A DNA stretch of 64,000 nt from Myxococcales bacterium (GTDB lineage Bacteria > Myxococcota > Polyangia > Nannocystales > Nannocystaceae). The notes beneath the pieces were generated by a model, which had not been told where the DNA came from, did no database searches, and saw nothing but the letters and a program-made list of their open reading frames with translations. Position 1 is the first letter of the stretch, and the number at the start of each line of letters is the position of its first letter. A program made the translations under genes and the position numbers. The stretch lies in assembly GCA_016793465.1 (NCBI GenBank), contig JAEUJW010000034.1:1-64000 (forward strand), given 5' to 3'. Shown here piece by piece: positions 53,363 through 64,000 of this stretch.

Positions 53363-55249
53363 CTACGGCCCGTCCTGCGCCCGCGGGAGATCCACTCCCC
53401 GCGAGCCCGCGACGACCAGCAGCGCCGCCGTCATCAGCCCCCCGACGACCAGCCCCGCCAGCATGAACGGGTTTTGCCGGGCCGCCCACGCCTCGACCAG
53501 CGCCGCGATCACCAGCCCCGACATCAGCGCGTGATCCAGCCGCCGCAGCCCGCGACCCGGCCCGCGCAGCGCCGCCGCCAGCCCGCTCGTCGCCGCCAGC
53601 GCCAGCGCCAGCGCCGGCGTCCACAGCAGCGCCCCGCCGTCGGTCTTGCGCGACAGGATCACCAGCCCCGCCGCCGCCGCGAGCGCCAGCCCGATCGCCC
53701 CCGGCCGCCGCCAGCCCGCCGCCGCCGCCAGCGTGCGCACGCCCGGCCCGAGCAGCAGCGCCGGCACCAGCAGCAGCGCCGCGCACAGCCCGAGCGCCGC
53801 CAGCCCCTCCGCCGCCGCCAGCTCGACGCGCGGCAGCCCGCCCGCCAGCGCCGCCGCCCACTGCTCCGGCGGGCCCGCGGCCAGCACCGCCGCCGCCGCC
53901 AGCGAGCCCGCCGACCACAGCAGCGTCGCCGCCAGCCCGCCGGCCACCGCCGCGCCCGCGCGCCCGCCGAGCGCCGTCGCCAGCATCACCGGCAGCGCCG
54001 CCGCCCACGGCCCGACCCGCCACGGCGAGTCCCACGCCGGCCCCGCCGCCCACCAGCCCACCTGCACCATCGACCATGTCCCCAGGGCCATGACCAAAAG
54101 GCCAGCCAGCCCGAGCCCCGCCGCCCCGCCGGCGCTGCGCAGCAGCCCCGCCGACCAGCCGCGCCACAGCAGCCCCGGCGCCAGCGCCAGCAGCACCAGC
54201 CAGGCCCACAGCCGCGCCTCCCATAGACCCGGCGCCGGCAGCTCCTCGACGAGCGGCCGCAGGCTCACGCGCGCCTGCCCGCGGCCCTCGGTGTAGCCCG
54301 TCCAGCGCCCGGTCAGCCCGAGCCCCGCGCTCGCCTCCGAGGTGTACTTGTCGGGGCACATGCGCTCCATCACCGCGTCGGGCCGGCGCGGGCGCGGGTC
54401 GACCGGCGTGCCCGGGCAGATGAACTCGACCCGCGAGCGGCGCCCGACGGTCCCCGACGTCACCAGCAGCCGCGGCTCGCGCTCCGACTCCGCCGGGCGA
54501 TCGCGCCGCTCCTGCAGCGACTTCAGCTCGACCCCCGCGACCGTCGCGCCGGCGAACGCCTCGCGCGCGCGCCGCGGCCCGTCGGCGAAGTGCACCTCCG
54601 CGATCGCCCGCAGGTCGCGCTGCAGCGCCTCCGCCAGCTCCGCGGGCCCGTAGCCCTTCGACCCGTCGGGCTCGACGAAGTCGTTGATCGGCAGGTCGAA
54701 CGGCCCGAACCCGTCGACCACGATCGCCGTCGACTGGAACGGGTGGATCCCGAGGATCGGCCCGCTGTGCGCGAACCCCCGCGCGCCCGGGGCCTCGGCC
54801 TCGCAGCGGGCCCCCGCGAACGTCGCCGCGATCGCCAGCCCGGCCGCGCCGAGGCCCGCGACCGGCGCCCCGCGCCCGCGCGCCCGCGCGACCAGCGGCG
54901 CCAGCACCACCAGCGTCACCAGCCCCGCCGCCGACGCCGGCGCCGCCACCAGCAGCCCCGCGATCGCCCGCGCCGCCGTCGCCGCCGCGATCACCATCGG
55001 CAGCCCGAGCGCCAGCCCGACGATCGTCCGCGGCCCGCGCGGCAGGCTCGCCAGCGCCGCCGTCCACCCGCCCGCGCGCACGAGCGTGCGCCCGCGCCAC
55101 CACCCGAGCCCCGCCGTCGCCGCGATCACCAGCAGCCCCGGCGCCACGCCCCACGCCAGCGCCAGCGCCGGGCCGGCCGTCACCAGCAACGCCAGGGCCA
55201 GCGCCGGCACGACCAGCGCGGGACCCGAGTGCTCGGCGGGGGCACGCAC
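53363..55249 (-). CDS. Large multi-pass membrane protein, unknown function
   Basis: 628 residues from a GTG start chosen for its AAGGTGG ribosome site 5 nt upstream. Four to five helices at the N-terminus, an extracytoplasmic domain about 190-370 (GPILGIHPFQSTAIVVDGFG, GTVGRRSRVEFICPGTP, RMCPDKYTSEASAG) with paired Cys, then about eight to ten Ala/Leu-rich helices. No family recognised. The soluble domain between helix blocks suggests an envelope enzyme or receptor. A palindrome-like word sits at 54074-54092. Confidence 0.75.
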   Translation of the reverse strand: MRAPAEHSGPALVVPALALALLVTAGPALALAWGVAPGLLVIAATAGLGWWRGRTLVRAGGWTAALASLPRGPRTIVGLALGLPMVIAAATAARAIAGLLVAAPASAAGLVTLVVLAPLVARARGRGAPVAGLGAAGLAIAATFAGARCEAEAPGARGFAHSGPILGIHPFQSTAIVVDGFGPFDLPINDFVEPDGSKGYGPAELAEALQRDLRAIAEVHFADGPRRAREAFAGATVAGVELKSLQERRDRPAESEREPRLLVTSGTVGRRSRVEFICPGTPVDPRPRRPDAVMERMCPDKYTSEASAGLGLTGRWTGYTEGRGQARVSLRPLVEELPAPGLWEARLWAWLVLLALAPGLLWRGWSAGLLRSAGGAAGLGLAGLLVMALGTWSMVQVGWWAAGPAWDSPWRVGPWAAALPVMLATALGGRAGAAVAGGLAATLLWSAGSLAAAAVLAAGPPEQWAAALAGGLPRVELAAAEGLAALGLCAALLLVPALLLGPGVRTLAAAAGWRRPGAIGLALAAAAGLVILSRKTDGGALLWTPALALALAATSGLAAALRGPGRGLRRLDHALMSGLVIAALVEAWAARQNPFMLAGLVVGGLMTAALLVVAGSRGVDLPRAQDGP

Positions 55250-55360
55250 GCGCCACCTTGTATCACTTCGCCCGGCCGCGTGACGCCCCGGAATCTCCGC
55301 CCCCGGCCCGCCCCGGGCCCGGGTCCGATCGGCCGCGATCTGGGCTAGTCTGGCCCGCTC

Positions 55361-57784
<2,424 letters not shown>

Positions 57785-57886
57785 CCCGCCGCGCGGGCGA
57801 GGCGAACCACGTTCGACGCGGGTCGTGGTGAGCGACCCCCGGCCGTCGCGCGCACACGCGGGCCGTCCGGGCGTATCCTCGGCGAC

Positions 57887-59902
57887 ATGGACGCTCTCCG
57901 TCGCCGTGGCGCCGCCGCCGTCGTCGCGCTCGCCGCCTGCACCGCCAACCCGCCCGCGCCAGCCGCCGAGACCCCGCCGCCGCCCGAGGCGCCCCCGCCG
58001 GTCGAGGCCCCGTCCGCGCCCGAGACCCCGCCCGTCGAGCCCGAGCCCGCGCCGCCCGCGACCCCGCCGGTCCCGACCGCGCCCGCCGCCAGCCTCGCGC
58101 TCTACCCGGTCCTGGCCGTCGACAGCTCCGTCGCGTGGGACAAGCTCCCGAGCGGCCACATCCTCGTGCACGACGACGCCCGCTTCGCCGTCGTGCCGAT
58201 GGCCGAGGCCAGGCCCGCCCGGCCCAGGCCCGCGGCCGAAGCCGTGCCCGCCGTGCCCACGGCCGAGCCCAAACCCGCCGACGCCGCGCCCGCCGACCCG
58301 GCTGTCCCCGAGGACAGCCCGGCCCGACCTGACCCCGAGGACAGCAAGCCGCCGGGCGCCGCGATCACCACGCTGGCCCTGAACCGCGCGCCGACCGACG
58401 GCCCGATCGTGTTCTACCCGCTGCCCGACGCCATCCTCGAGAACCTCGACATCGACCTCGACGACGACGACGATGAAGACGAGGAGGACGAAGACTCGCC
58501 GGAGTCCTACGACCACGAGGACGACTTCGACCTCGTCAGCCTCCACGGCGCCTGGCCCGATCACTTCTACGCCACCACCGAGCGCTCGGTCATGCGCAGC
58601 GGCACCGAGCGCGACAGCTACCAGTGGAAGGCCGGCGCCTGGGCCGAGATCCCCAAGATCGACGACGGCGACAGCGGCCTGCGCCTCAGCCTGACGACCG
58701 ACCGCCTGCACCCCTGGACCAAGAACCGCTACCTCGCCGAGCGCGACCTGTCGTGCCACAGCGGCTGCCCGGAGGAGGGCATGGACGGCTACGGCGACGA
58801 CCATGACCCGCTCAGCCGCATCGCCGCCAAGCAGCAGCGCCGCCTCGACCGCCTGCTCGAGCGCCACAAGCCGCTCGCGGTGATCGGCGGGCGCACGCCG
58901 CTGCCCGACATGTCCTCGATCTTCCCCTTCGACATCATGGCGCTGCCGACCGGCGACCTGTGGATCACCACCACCGGCAACTCGGCGGACCGCTGGAACC
59001 TCGGCAAGAAGGCGTGGGAGAAGCACGCCCTGCCCGAGGTCAAGGGCGGCAGCGTCGACCGCCTCACCGGCACGTCGACCGGCGCCGCCTGGTACGCGCG
59101 CTGCGAGCCGGCCCCGGTGCTCGCCCTCCTCGACGCCGGCGTCACCACCCCGGTCGCCCTGCCCGCCCCCGGCTGCGTGACCCGCATGGTCGTCGACCAC
59201 GCCGACACGCTGTGGGTCACCCTCAGCGCCGACGGCCGCGGCATCCGCGGCGAGCTGCCCACGCTGTGGCGCCTGGCCGACCCGAAGGCCACCTGGGAGC
59301 CGGTGCAGATCGCCCCGCTGGTGTTCCCCGCCGCCCCCGAGACGTTCTTCAGCGACGGCCGCGCGTGGGAGCCGCTGGCGCCGATCTCCGGCAACTTCGG
59401 GCCGCCGCGGATCACCGAGCTGTTCACCCACGCGGGCGAGCTCTGGGCGGTCGTCGACTTCGAAAAGCCGTTCCACGTGCTGCTGCGGGCCCGCCCCGGC
59501 GCGACCCTCTACGACGCGCGCACGCTGCCGCCGCCGTTCGACGACGTCGCGGCCTGCGTCGACCAGCACATCGAGCTCGGCAGCCTGCCCCGCGACGCCG
59601 ACCCGAGCAAGCCGTGGGCCGAGGCCCTCGCCATCGTCGGCTCGCAGGCGACCGACAAGTTCGACCCGCGCGTGTACATCGTCGACGCCGGCGACAGGTC
59701 GACCTACTACGCGACCGTGCGCGAGGCCTCGCCGGCGGCCCGCGTCGGCCTGCAGGTGCGCCTGAAGTCCTCGCTGCCCGGGGTGTCCGAGGTGCGCTGC
59801 GGCCTGCCCCCGCGCCCGACCCGCGAGCACCCGCTCGACGTGCCCGACCCGCCCGACGAGGCCGACGACGACGACCCGCCGCCCGCCGAGGCCGCGCCCT
59901 GA
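57887..59902 (+). CDS. Proline-rich lipoprotein with beta-propeller-like domain
   Basis: 671 residues with lipobox ALAAC (Cys18). Residues 20-165 are low-complexity Pro/Ala/Glu, including a perfect palindrome (58300-58319) that codes VPEDSP, echoed soon after by PDPEDSK. An acidic Asp/Glu run (about 186-205) follows. The rest shows repeated beta-strand words with Trp (GDLWITTTGNSADRWNLG, GELWAVVDFEKPFHVL), as in a propeller. It contains Cys in SCHSGC. Family not recognised; surface binding is inferred. Confidence 0.78.
   Translation: MDALRRRGAAAVVALAACTANPPAPAAETPPPPEAPPPVEAPSAPETPPVEPEPAPPATPPVPTAPAASLALYPVLAVDSSVAWDKLPSGHILVHDDARFAVVPMAEARPARPRPAAEAVPAVPTAEPKPADAAPADPAVPEDSPARPDPEDSKPPGAAITTLALNRAPTDGPIVFYPLPDAILENLDIDLDDDDDEDEEDEDSPESYDHEDDFDLVSLHGAWPDHFYATTERSVMRSGTERDSYQWKAGAWAEIPKIDDGDSGLRLSLTTDRLHPWTKNRYLAERDLSCHSGCPEEGMDGYGDDHDPLSRIAAKQQRRLDRLLERHKPLAVIGGRTPLPDMSSIFPFDIMALPTGDLWITTTGNSADRWNLGKKAWEKHALPEVKGGSVDRLTGTSTGAAWYARCEPAPVLALLDAGVTTPVALPAPGCVTRMVVDHADTLWVTLSADGRGIRGELPTLWRLADPKATWEPVQIAPLVFPAAPETFFSDGRAWEPLAPISGNFGPPRITELFTHAGELWAVVDFEKPFHVLLRARPGATLYDARTLPPPFDDVAACVDQHIELGSLPRDADPSKPWAEALAIVGSQATDKFDPRVYIVDAGDRSTYYATVREASPAARVGLQVRLKSSLPGVSEVRCGLPPRPTREHPLDVPDPPDEADDDDPPPAEAAP
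58300..58319. repeat. Perfect palindrome of the dispersed family within the Pro-rich lipoprotein gene
   Basis: Arms GGCTGTCC and GGACAGCC flank CCGA. The partial echo GACCCCGAGGACAGC follows within 30 bp. It lies in a low-complexity coding region and keeps the frame. Confidence 0.55.
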
Positions 59903-59973
59903 CGGCGTGTCGCGCCTCGACCCCGCCGCCGCGGCGCCCCTGCGACCTGCGCCGCGGTGTTAAGCTCCCGCGC

Positions 59974-60966
59974 ATGCCCGCCACCCGACCGCCCGTCCGC
60001 GGACCCGGTCGCCTCCTCGCGCTCGCCCTGCTGCTCGCGTGCGACGCCCCCGCGCCGCAGGCCACGCCCCCCGCCGCGGCCCTGCCCGCCGACGGCCCCG
60101 CCCTGCACGTCCTCGGCAGCGCCCAGGACGGCGGCTTCCCCCACGCCGCCTGCACCTGCGCGCGCTGCGACGGCGCCCGCGCGCACCCCGACCGCGCCCG
60201 CCGCGTCGCCTCGGTCGCCGTCGTCGTCGACCGCGCCGCCTGGCTGTTCGACGCCACCCCCGACCTCCCGCACCAGCTCGCCAGCCTCGCCGTCCACACC
60301 GCCCGCCCGCGCGGCGCCGTCGACCGCGACCCGCTCGCCGGCGTGTTCCTCACGCACGCGCACATGGGCCACTACCTCGGCCTCGCCCACCTCGGCTTCG
60401 AGGCCGCGCACACCCGCGGCACGCCCGTGCACGCCAGCCCGCGCATGGCCGCCTTCCTGGCCGCCAACGCCCCGTGGGACCAGCTCGTCGCGCTCGACAA
60501 CATCACCCTCCGCCCGCTGCGCGGCGCGCCGGTCGAGCTCGGCGGCGCCGTCGTGGTCACCGCCCTGCCCGTCCCGCACCGCGCCGAGTACACCGACACG
60601 CTCGGCTTCCTGGTCGCGGGCCCGCGGACCACCGCCCTCTACGTCCCCGACAGCGCGCCGTGGTCGGCCTGGTCGCCCGCGCTGCCCGACGTGCTCGCGC
60701 AGCGCGGCGTCGGCGTCGCCCTGATCGACGGCACCTTCTACAGCGCCGACGAGCTGCCCGGCCGCGACATCACCGGCCTCGCCCACCCGCTCATGACCGA
60801 GTCGATGGACCTCCTCCAGCCGCTCGTCGACGCCCGCCGCGTGCGCGTGATCTTCACCCACCTCAACCACTCCAACGCCGCCCTCGACCCCGCCAGCCCG
60901 GCCGCCGCCGAGGTCGCCCGCCGCGGCTTCGAGATCGCCGCCGACGGCCTCGTCATCCCCCTGTGA
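59974..60966 (+). CDS. PqqB-like metallo-beta-lactamase-fold lipoprotein
   Basis: 330 residues with lipobox LLLAC (Cys23). The MBL fold resembles PqqB/PhnP relatives: VLGSAQDGGFPHAACTCARC (Cys-rich start), FDATPDLPHQL, and the metal loop THAHMGHYLGL, where the usual Asp of HxHxDH is Gly. Later metal-type residues are in PVPHRAEYTDTLGFLV, IDGTFYSADELPGRD and FTHLNHSNAA. No other pqq gene is near. As a lipoprotein it acts outside the cytoplasm, unlike PqqB. Function unknown. Confidence 0.85.
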   Translation: MPATRPPVRGPGRLLALALLLACDAPAPQATPPAAALPADGPALHVLGSAQDGGFPHAACTCARCDGARAHPDRARRVASVAVVVDRAAWLFDATPDLPHQLASLAVHTARPRGAVDRDPLAGVFLTHAHMGHYLGLAHLGFEAAHTRGTPVHASPRMAAFLAANAPWDQLVALDNITLRPLRGAPVELGGAVVVTALPVPHRAEYTDTLGFLVAGPRTTALYVPDSAPWSAWSPALPDVLAQRGVGVALIDGTFYSADELPGRDITGLAHPLMTESMDLLQPLVDARRVRVIFTHLNHSNAALDPASPAAAEVARRGFEIAADGLVIPL

Positions 60967-61147
60967 GGCCGCCCCGCGGCCGACACGACCTGTCCCCGAG
61001 GCCAGGTATCACCGCGCAGCCGCTTCGTCATCCCCTGTGAGGCCGCCCCGCGGCCGACACGACCTGTCCCCGAGGCCAGATGGACCCGCGGGGCGACGAC
61101 CGCGCGGCGTCGCCCCGCGGCCGATGCGACCTGTCCCCGGGGCCAGG
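60950..61147. repeat. Duplicated 54-bp segment and three quasi-palindromes between the PqqB-like gene and aat
   Basis: A 54/55-bp segment that begins in the last codons of the PqqB-like gene (CGTCATCCCC, 60951) and ends in CCTGTCCCCGAGGCCAG is repeated at 61024-61078 with a 1-nt indel. A third, partial unit (GCCCCGCGGCCGATGCGA, then the stem at 61130) follows. The three stems, 60989-61006, 61063-61079 and 61130-61147, share CCTGTCC-CCGA/G-GGCCAGG. The array fills the whole gap to aat. Confidence 0.85.
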
Positions 61148-61171
61148 TGACCCCGCGCGCCGCCGCGGTCG

Positions 61172-61903
61172 TCAGCCGTCCGCGACGCCCGCGGCCGGCG
61201 CGGCCCACTCCGCGTCCGCGTCGAACCGCCAGGGCCCGAGCCGCCCCGGCTTGCGCGTGCCCGCGGCCAGCCGCGCGAGGAACGCCTCGAGCTCGAGCTC
61301 GCGTCCGCCGAGCCGGCGCAGGTGCTCGGTCGCGACCTGGCAGTCGATCGTCTCGAAGCCCCAGCGCGCGAGCTGCCGCGCCAGCGCCACGAACCCGACC
61401 TTCGAGGCGTCGTCCTGCCTGGCGAACATGCTCTCGCCGCAGAACACCGCCCCGATCGCCAGCCCGTAGAGCCCGCCGACCAGCGCCTCGCCGTCCCACA
61501 CCTCGACGCTGTGGGCCACCCCGGCCCGGTGCAGCGCCGCGAACGCCGCCGTAATGCCCGGCGTGATCCACGTGCCCGCCTCGTCGTCGCGCGGCGCGGC
61601 GCAGGCCGCCATCACCGCCGCGAACGCGGTGTCGAGGGTCACCCGCCACGCGCGCCGGCGCCGGGCCTTGCTCAGCGAGCGCGGCACGTGCAGCCCGTCG
61701 GGCAGCTCGACCACCATGCGCGGCGACGGGCAGAACCACGTCAGCGGCTCGTCCGGCCCGTTCCACGGGAAGATGCCCCGCGAGTACGCGAGCAGCACCC
61801 GCGCCGGCTCGAGGCCCCCGCCGATCGCCAGCATGCCGTCGCGCTCGGCCCGCCGCGGATCGGGGAACACCGGCAGGTCGTCGGGCAGCAGGTACAGCGG
61901 CAC
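61172..61903 (-). CDS. aat: Leucyl/phenylalanyl-tRNA-protein transferase
   Basis: Adds Leu or Phe to N-terminal Lys/Arg to mark proteins for ClpAP decay. 243 residues with the motifs LLAYSRGIFPWNGPDEPLTWFCPSPR in part (YSRGIFPWN, WFCPSPR), TWITPGITAAFAALH, HSVEVWDGEALVGGLYGLAIG and FCGESMFAR. The GTG at 61903 is favoured by an AGGA ribosome site and by family length; a longer frame exists. Transcribed toward the repeat array. Confidence 0.95.
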   Translation of the reverse strand: MPLYLLPDDLPVFPDPRRAERDGMLAIGGGLEPARVLLAYSRGIFPWNGPDEPLTWFCPSPRMVVELPDGLHVPRSLSKARRRRAWRVTLDTAFAAVMAACAAPRDDEAGTWITPGITAAFAALHRAGVAHSVEVWDGEALVGGLYGLAIGAVFCGESMFARQDDASKVGFVALARQLARWGFETIDCQVATEHLRRLGGRELELEAFLARLAAGTRKPGRLGPWRFDADAEWAAPAAGVADG

Positions 61904-62024
61904 GCCCGATCCTACCGGATCCGCGGCGCCGGCGCGGCCCGCGTCGACGACGCACACGCCCGACCGCCAGCACGCCGACGGGCGGCCCTCCGCGACGAAG
62001 ACGAGCCGCGCCCGGAGGCGGCGC

Positions 62025-63743
62025 TCAGCGCCCCGCGAGCTTCAGCCCGTAGGCCCGCCCCATGTACTCCTCGAGCATGCGCTGCGAGTTGAAGTACGAG
62101 GCCGCCAGGGCGATGCAGTCGCGCATGACCTCGCCCCAGCGGTGCTGGTTGCCGACGTACATCGGCAGCACCTCGTGGTCGAGGATCTTGTACAGGTGGT
62201 CCGCGTCGCGGTCGTCGACCCCGCCGTCGCCCTCGCCCGGCGGCTCGATGACCCAGCCGGTGTGGCCGGCCACGAAGCCCTCGCACCACCAGCCGTCGCG
62301 CACCGACAGGTTCGGCACCCCGTTGTGCACCGCCTTCATGCCCGACGTGCCGGACGCCTCGAGCGGCGGCGTCGGCGTGTTGAGCCAGAGGTCGACGCCG
62401 GCCACGATCTTGCCGCACAGGCGCATGTCGTAGCCGGGCACGAACACCATGCGCACGTACGGCAGCAGCGCCTCCTGCTGGCGGAACACCGCCTCGATCA
62501 GGCGCTTGCCCTCGAGGTCGCGCGGGTGGGCCTTGCCGGAGAACACGATCTGCAGCGACCCCCAGCGGCTGGCGATCTCCCGCAGGCGGCGCACGTCGCG
62601 GAGCAGCAGGTTGATGCGCTTGTAGCTGGTCACGCGGCGGGCGAAGCCGATGGTGAAGCGGTCGGGGTCGAGGTTGTGGTCGCCGAGCGTGTTGAGCTCC
62701 TCGACGAGCGCGCGCTTGGCCGCGCGGTGGGCCGCCACGATCTCGGCCGTCGGGATGCGCTGGGCCCCGCGCAGCGCGTGCCCGTGGCGGCGCCACGACG
62801 GGATGTGGCGGTCGAACACCGCCTGCATGAACGGCGACGTCCAGGTCGCCGAGTGGACCCCGTTGGTGACCGCGTGGATGGTGTGGCCGGGGAACATCCC
62901 GCGGGTCACCTCGGCGTGGCGCAGCGACACCCCGTTGACGAACCCGCTGAGCTCGAGGCCCACCGTCGACATGTTGAGCTCGGACGCGAGGATGCGGGGC
63001 ACCTGCGCGACCTCGGCGACCTGCTGCGCGCCGAACACCTCCTCCGCGAGCGCGCGCGAGAAGCGGTCGTGGCCGGCGGGGATCGGCGTGTGCGTGGTGA
63101 ACACGCAGGCCTCGCGGACCCTGGCGATGCACGCCTCGAGCTGGTGGCTGTCGCTCGACCCCGAGGCCGCGCGGGCCTCGTCGCACAGCTTGCGCAGCAG
63201 GTCGACGGCCAGCAGCGACGAGTGGCCCTCGTTCATGTGGTAGCGGGTCGGGCGCAGCCCGAGCGCCTCGAGCATGCGGCGGCCGCCGAGGCCGAGCACG
63301 GCCTCCTGCGTCAGGCGGTGGCGCTCCTCGCCGGCGTACAGGTGGTCGGTGATGCGGCGGTCCTCCTCGTGGTTGCCCTCGAGGTCGGTGTCGAGCAGGT
63401 ACACCGGGATCTGGTGGCCGTCGCAGCCGGCCACCAGGTAGCGCCACAGGCCCACGCGGACCGTGCGGCCGAGCACCGTCACCTCGACCTCGGTCGGCAT
63501 GCGCACGAGGAACTGCTCGGGCACCCAGACCACGTCCTTCTCGGTCTGGTGGCCGTTCGCGTCGAGCACCTGGCGGAAGTAGCCCTTGCGGTACAGCAGC
63601 GTGACCGCGACCATCGGCAGGCCCATGTCGGCCGCGCTGCGCAGCGTGTCTCCGGCGAGCACGCCGAGGCCGCCGGCGTAGGTCGGGATCTCGCTCGCAA
63701 GCGCGATCTCCATGGAGAAATAGGCGATAAGGTCGGTCGGCAT
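62025..63743 (-). CDS. glgP: Alpha-glucan (glycogen/maltodextrin) phosphorylase, short form
   Basis: PLP enzyme releasing glucose-1-phosphate from glucans. 572 residues of the short GT35 class, about 200-250 shorter than E. coli GlgP. It begins IAYFSMEIALASEIPTYAGG, then YHMNEGHSSLL, TTHTPIPAGHD, NGVSLRHAEVTRGMF, RRVTSYKRINLLL and the PLP-lysine region LEASGTSGMKAVHNGVPNLS. All catalytic segments are present. The start lies at a short inverted repeat with no strong ribosome site. Stands alone; downstream is aat. Confidence 0.95.
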   Translation of the reverse strand: MPTDLIAYFSMEIALASEIPTYAGGLGVLAGDTLRSAADMGLPMVAVTLLYRKGYFRQVLDANGHQTEKDVVWVPEQFLVRMPTEVEVTVLGRTVRVGLWRYLVAGCDGHQIPVYLLDTDLEGNHEEDRRITDHLYAGEERHRLTQEAVLGLGGRRMLEALGLRPTRYHMNEGHSSLLAVDLLRKLCDEARAASGSSDSHQLEACIARVREACVFTTHTPIPAGHDRFSRALAEEVFGAQQVAEVAQVPRILASELNMSTVGLELSGFVNGVSLRHAEVTRGMFPGHTIHAVTNGVHSATWTSPFMQAVFDRHIPSWRRHGHALRGAQRIPTAEIVAAHRAAKRALVEELNTLGDHNLDPDRFTIGFARRVTSYKRINLLLRDVRRLREIASRWGSLQIVFSGKAHPRDLEGKRLIEAVFRQQEALLPYVRMVFVPGYDMRLCGKIVAGVDLWLNTPTPPLEASGTSGMKAVHNGVPNLSVRDGWWCEGFVAGHTGWVIEPPGEGDGGVDDRDADHLYKILDHEVLPMYVGNQHRWGEVMRDCIALAASYFNSQRMLEEYMGRAYGLKLAGR

Positions 63744-63806
63744 GCGGACGCCGGATATTGCCGGCTCGCCGCCGCGCAGGTCAAGCGGACATCGTTCTGG
63801 GCCGGG

Positions 63807-63838
63807 CTCGGCCTCCGTCGGCGCCGGCGGAGGCCGAG
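63807..63838 (-). terminator. Long GC-rich hairpin after the MYXO-CTERM gene
   Basis: Palindrome with 11-bp perfect arms CTCGGCCTCCG and CGGAGGCCGAG, a mismatch and an inner CGGC/GCCG pairing. Minus-strand transcription from the right-edge gene would read into it about 60 nt after the stop. There is no U-tract. The rest of 63744-63899 holds nothing else. Confidence 0.5.
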
Positions 63839-63899
63839 CAGCGCGAGCGCGGCCAGGCCCGTCGCCGATCCCCGGCGAGCCCGCCGCGTGTTCGGCCGC

Positions 63900-64000
63900 T
63901 CACCTGGCTGCGCGGCGGCGGCGGAGCGCCAACAACATCAGCGCGACCAGCGACGGCGCCCCTGGCCCGTCGGAGCGGCAACCGAGCCCGCACGACTCGC
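63900..64000 (-). CDS. C-terminal end of a MYXO-CTERM sorted protein, cut by the window edge
   Basis: The last 32 codons of a minus-strand gene that continues beyond the right edge. The tail reads SCGLGCRSDG, then a short hydrophobic segment (PSLVALMLLAL), then RRRRAAR and TGA. Paired Cys before a helix and an Arg cluster is the MYXO-CTERM signal of myxobacterial surface proteins. The function of the body cannot be seen. Confidence 0.75.
   Translation of the reverse strand, partial: ESCGLGCRSDGPGAPSLVALMLLALRRRRAAR

Overview
The window is chromosomal DNA of very high G+C, densely coded on both strands, from a myxobacterium (Myxococcota, most like the Nannocystis/Polyangiia side; the genus is an inference). 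The supporting traits are a MYXO-CTERM type sorting tail (one whole small protein and one cut by the right edge), Cys-rich DUF4215-type repeats in a surface lipoprotein, a Ser/Thr kinase fused to TPRs, a DUF4388 protein, paired DUF1592/DUF1552 exported proteins, many lipoproteins, and frequent 4-nt ATGA/GTGA gene overlaps. No rRNA, tRNA, CRISPR array, insertion sequence, integrase or phage gene was seen.

Layout. (1) 0.2-7.6 kb: the complete tryptophan pathway as two convergent operons, trpB-trpA-GNAT on the plus strand and trpE-G-D-C-F on the minus strand, meeting at overlapping stop codons. (2) 7.7-14.4 kb: an unknown protein, a large Ser/Thr kinase with an unusually long activation segment, glyA with a very strong terminator hairpin, and a Cys-rich, fibrinogen-like lipoprotein. 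(3) 14.6-18.8 kb: a compact five-gene, fully overlapping operon (ketosynthase, chain-length-factor-like protein, dehydratase, ketoreductase, FAD halogenase/reductase-like enzyme) resembling the core of aryl-polyene or xanthomonadin clusters, but without an ACP or tailoring genes here. (4) 18.9-27.5 kb: zinc-ribbon membrane protein, ankyrin protein, DUF4388 protein, then yicC-gmk-relA/spoT, in which the (p)ppGpp synthetase site looks dead while the hydrolase site is intact. (5) 27.3-31.4 kb: a peptide-transporter-type solute-binding lipoprotein and small lipoproteins, including a tandem Cys-rich pair. (6) 31.4-38.9 kb: membrane protein, crtI-crtB carotenoid pair, DUF1592/DUF1552 pair. (7) 39.2-45.2 kb: same-strand run PilZ, sigma factor, tandem repeat, membrane protein, Hsp70 with an inserted domain, J-like protein without HPD, membrane-anchored protein. 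(8) 45.4-51.3 kb: lipoprotein, unknown protein, a glutathione S-transferase remnant, pfkA, CocE-type hydrolase, membrane protein, minimal MYXO-CTERM protein. (9) 51.3-64 kb: repeats, envelope proteins of unknown function, lon, two lipoproteins (one PqqB-like), aat, glgP and the end of a MYXO-CTERM protein.

Two layers of non-coding structure run across these regions. One is a family of roughly 18-bp quasi-palindromes (core TGTCC-N4-GGACA or its GGCCA variant), found singly inside or at the ends of genes and in small clusters between genes. The other is a set of local tandem repeats with unit lengths of 16, about 49 and 51 bp. The strongest candidates for something undescribed are the Hsp70/J-like/membrane operon, the minimal aryl-polyene-like operon, and the dispersed palindrome family.
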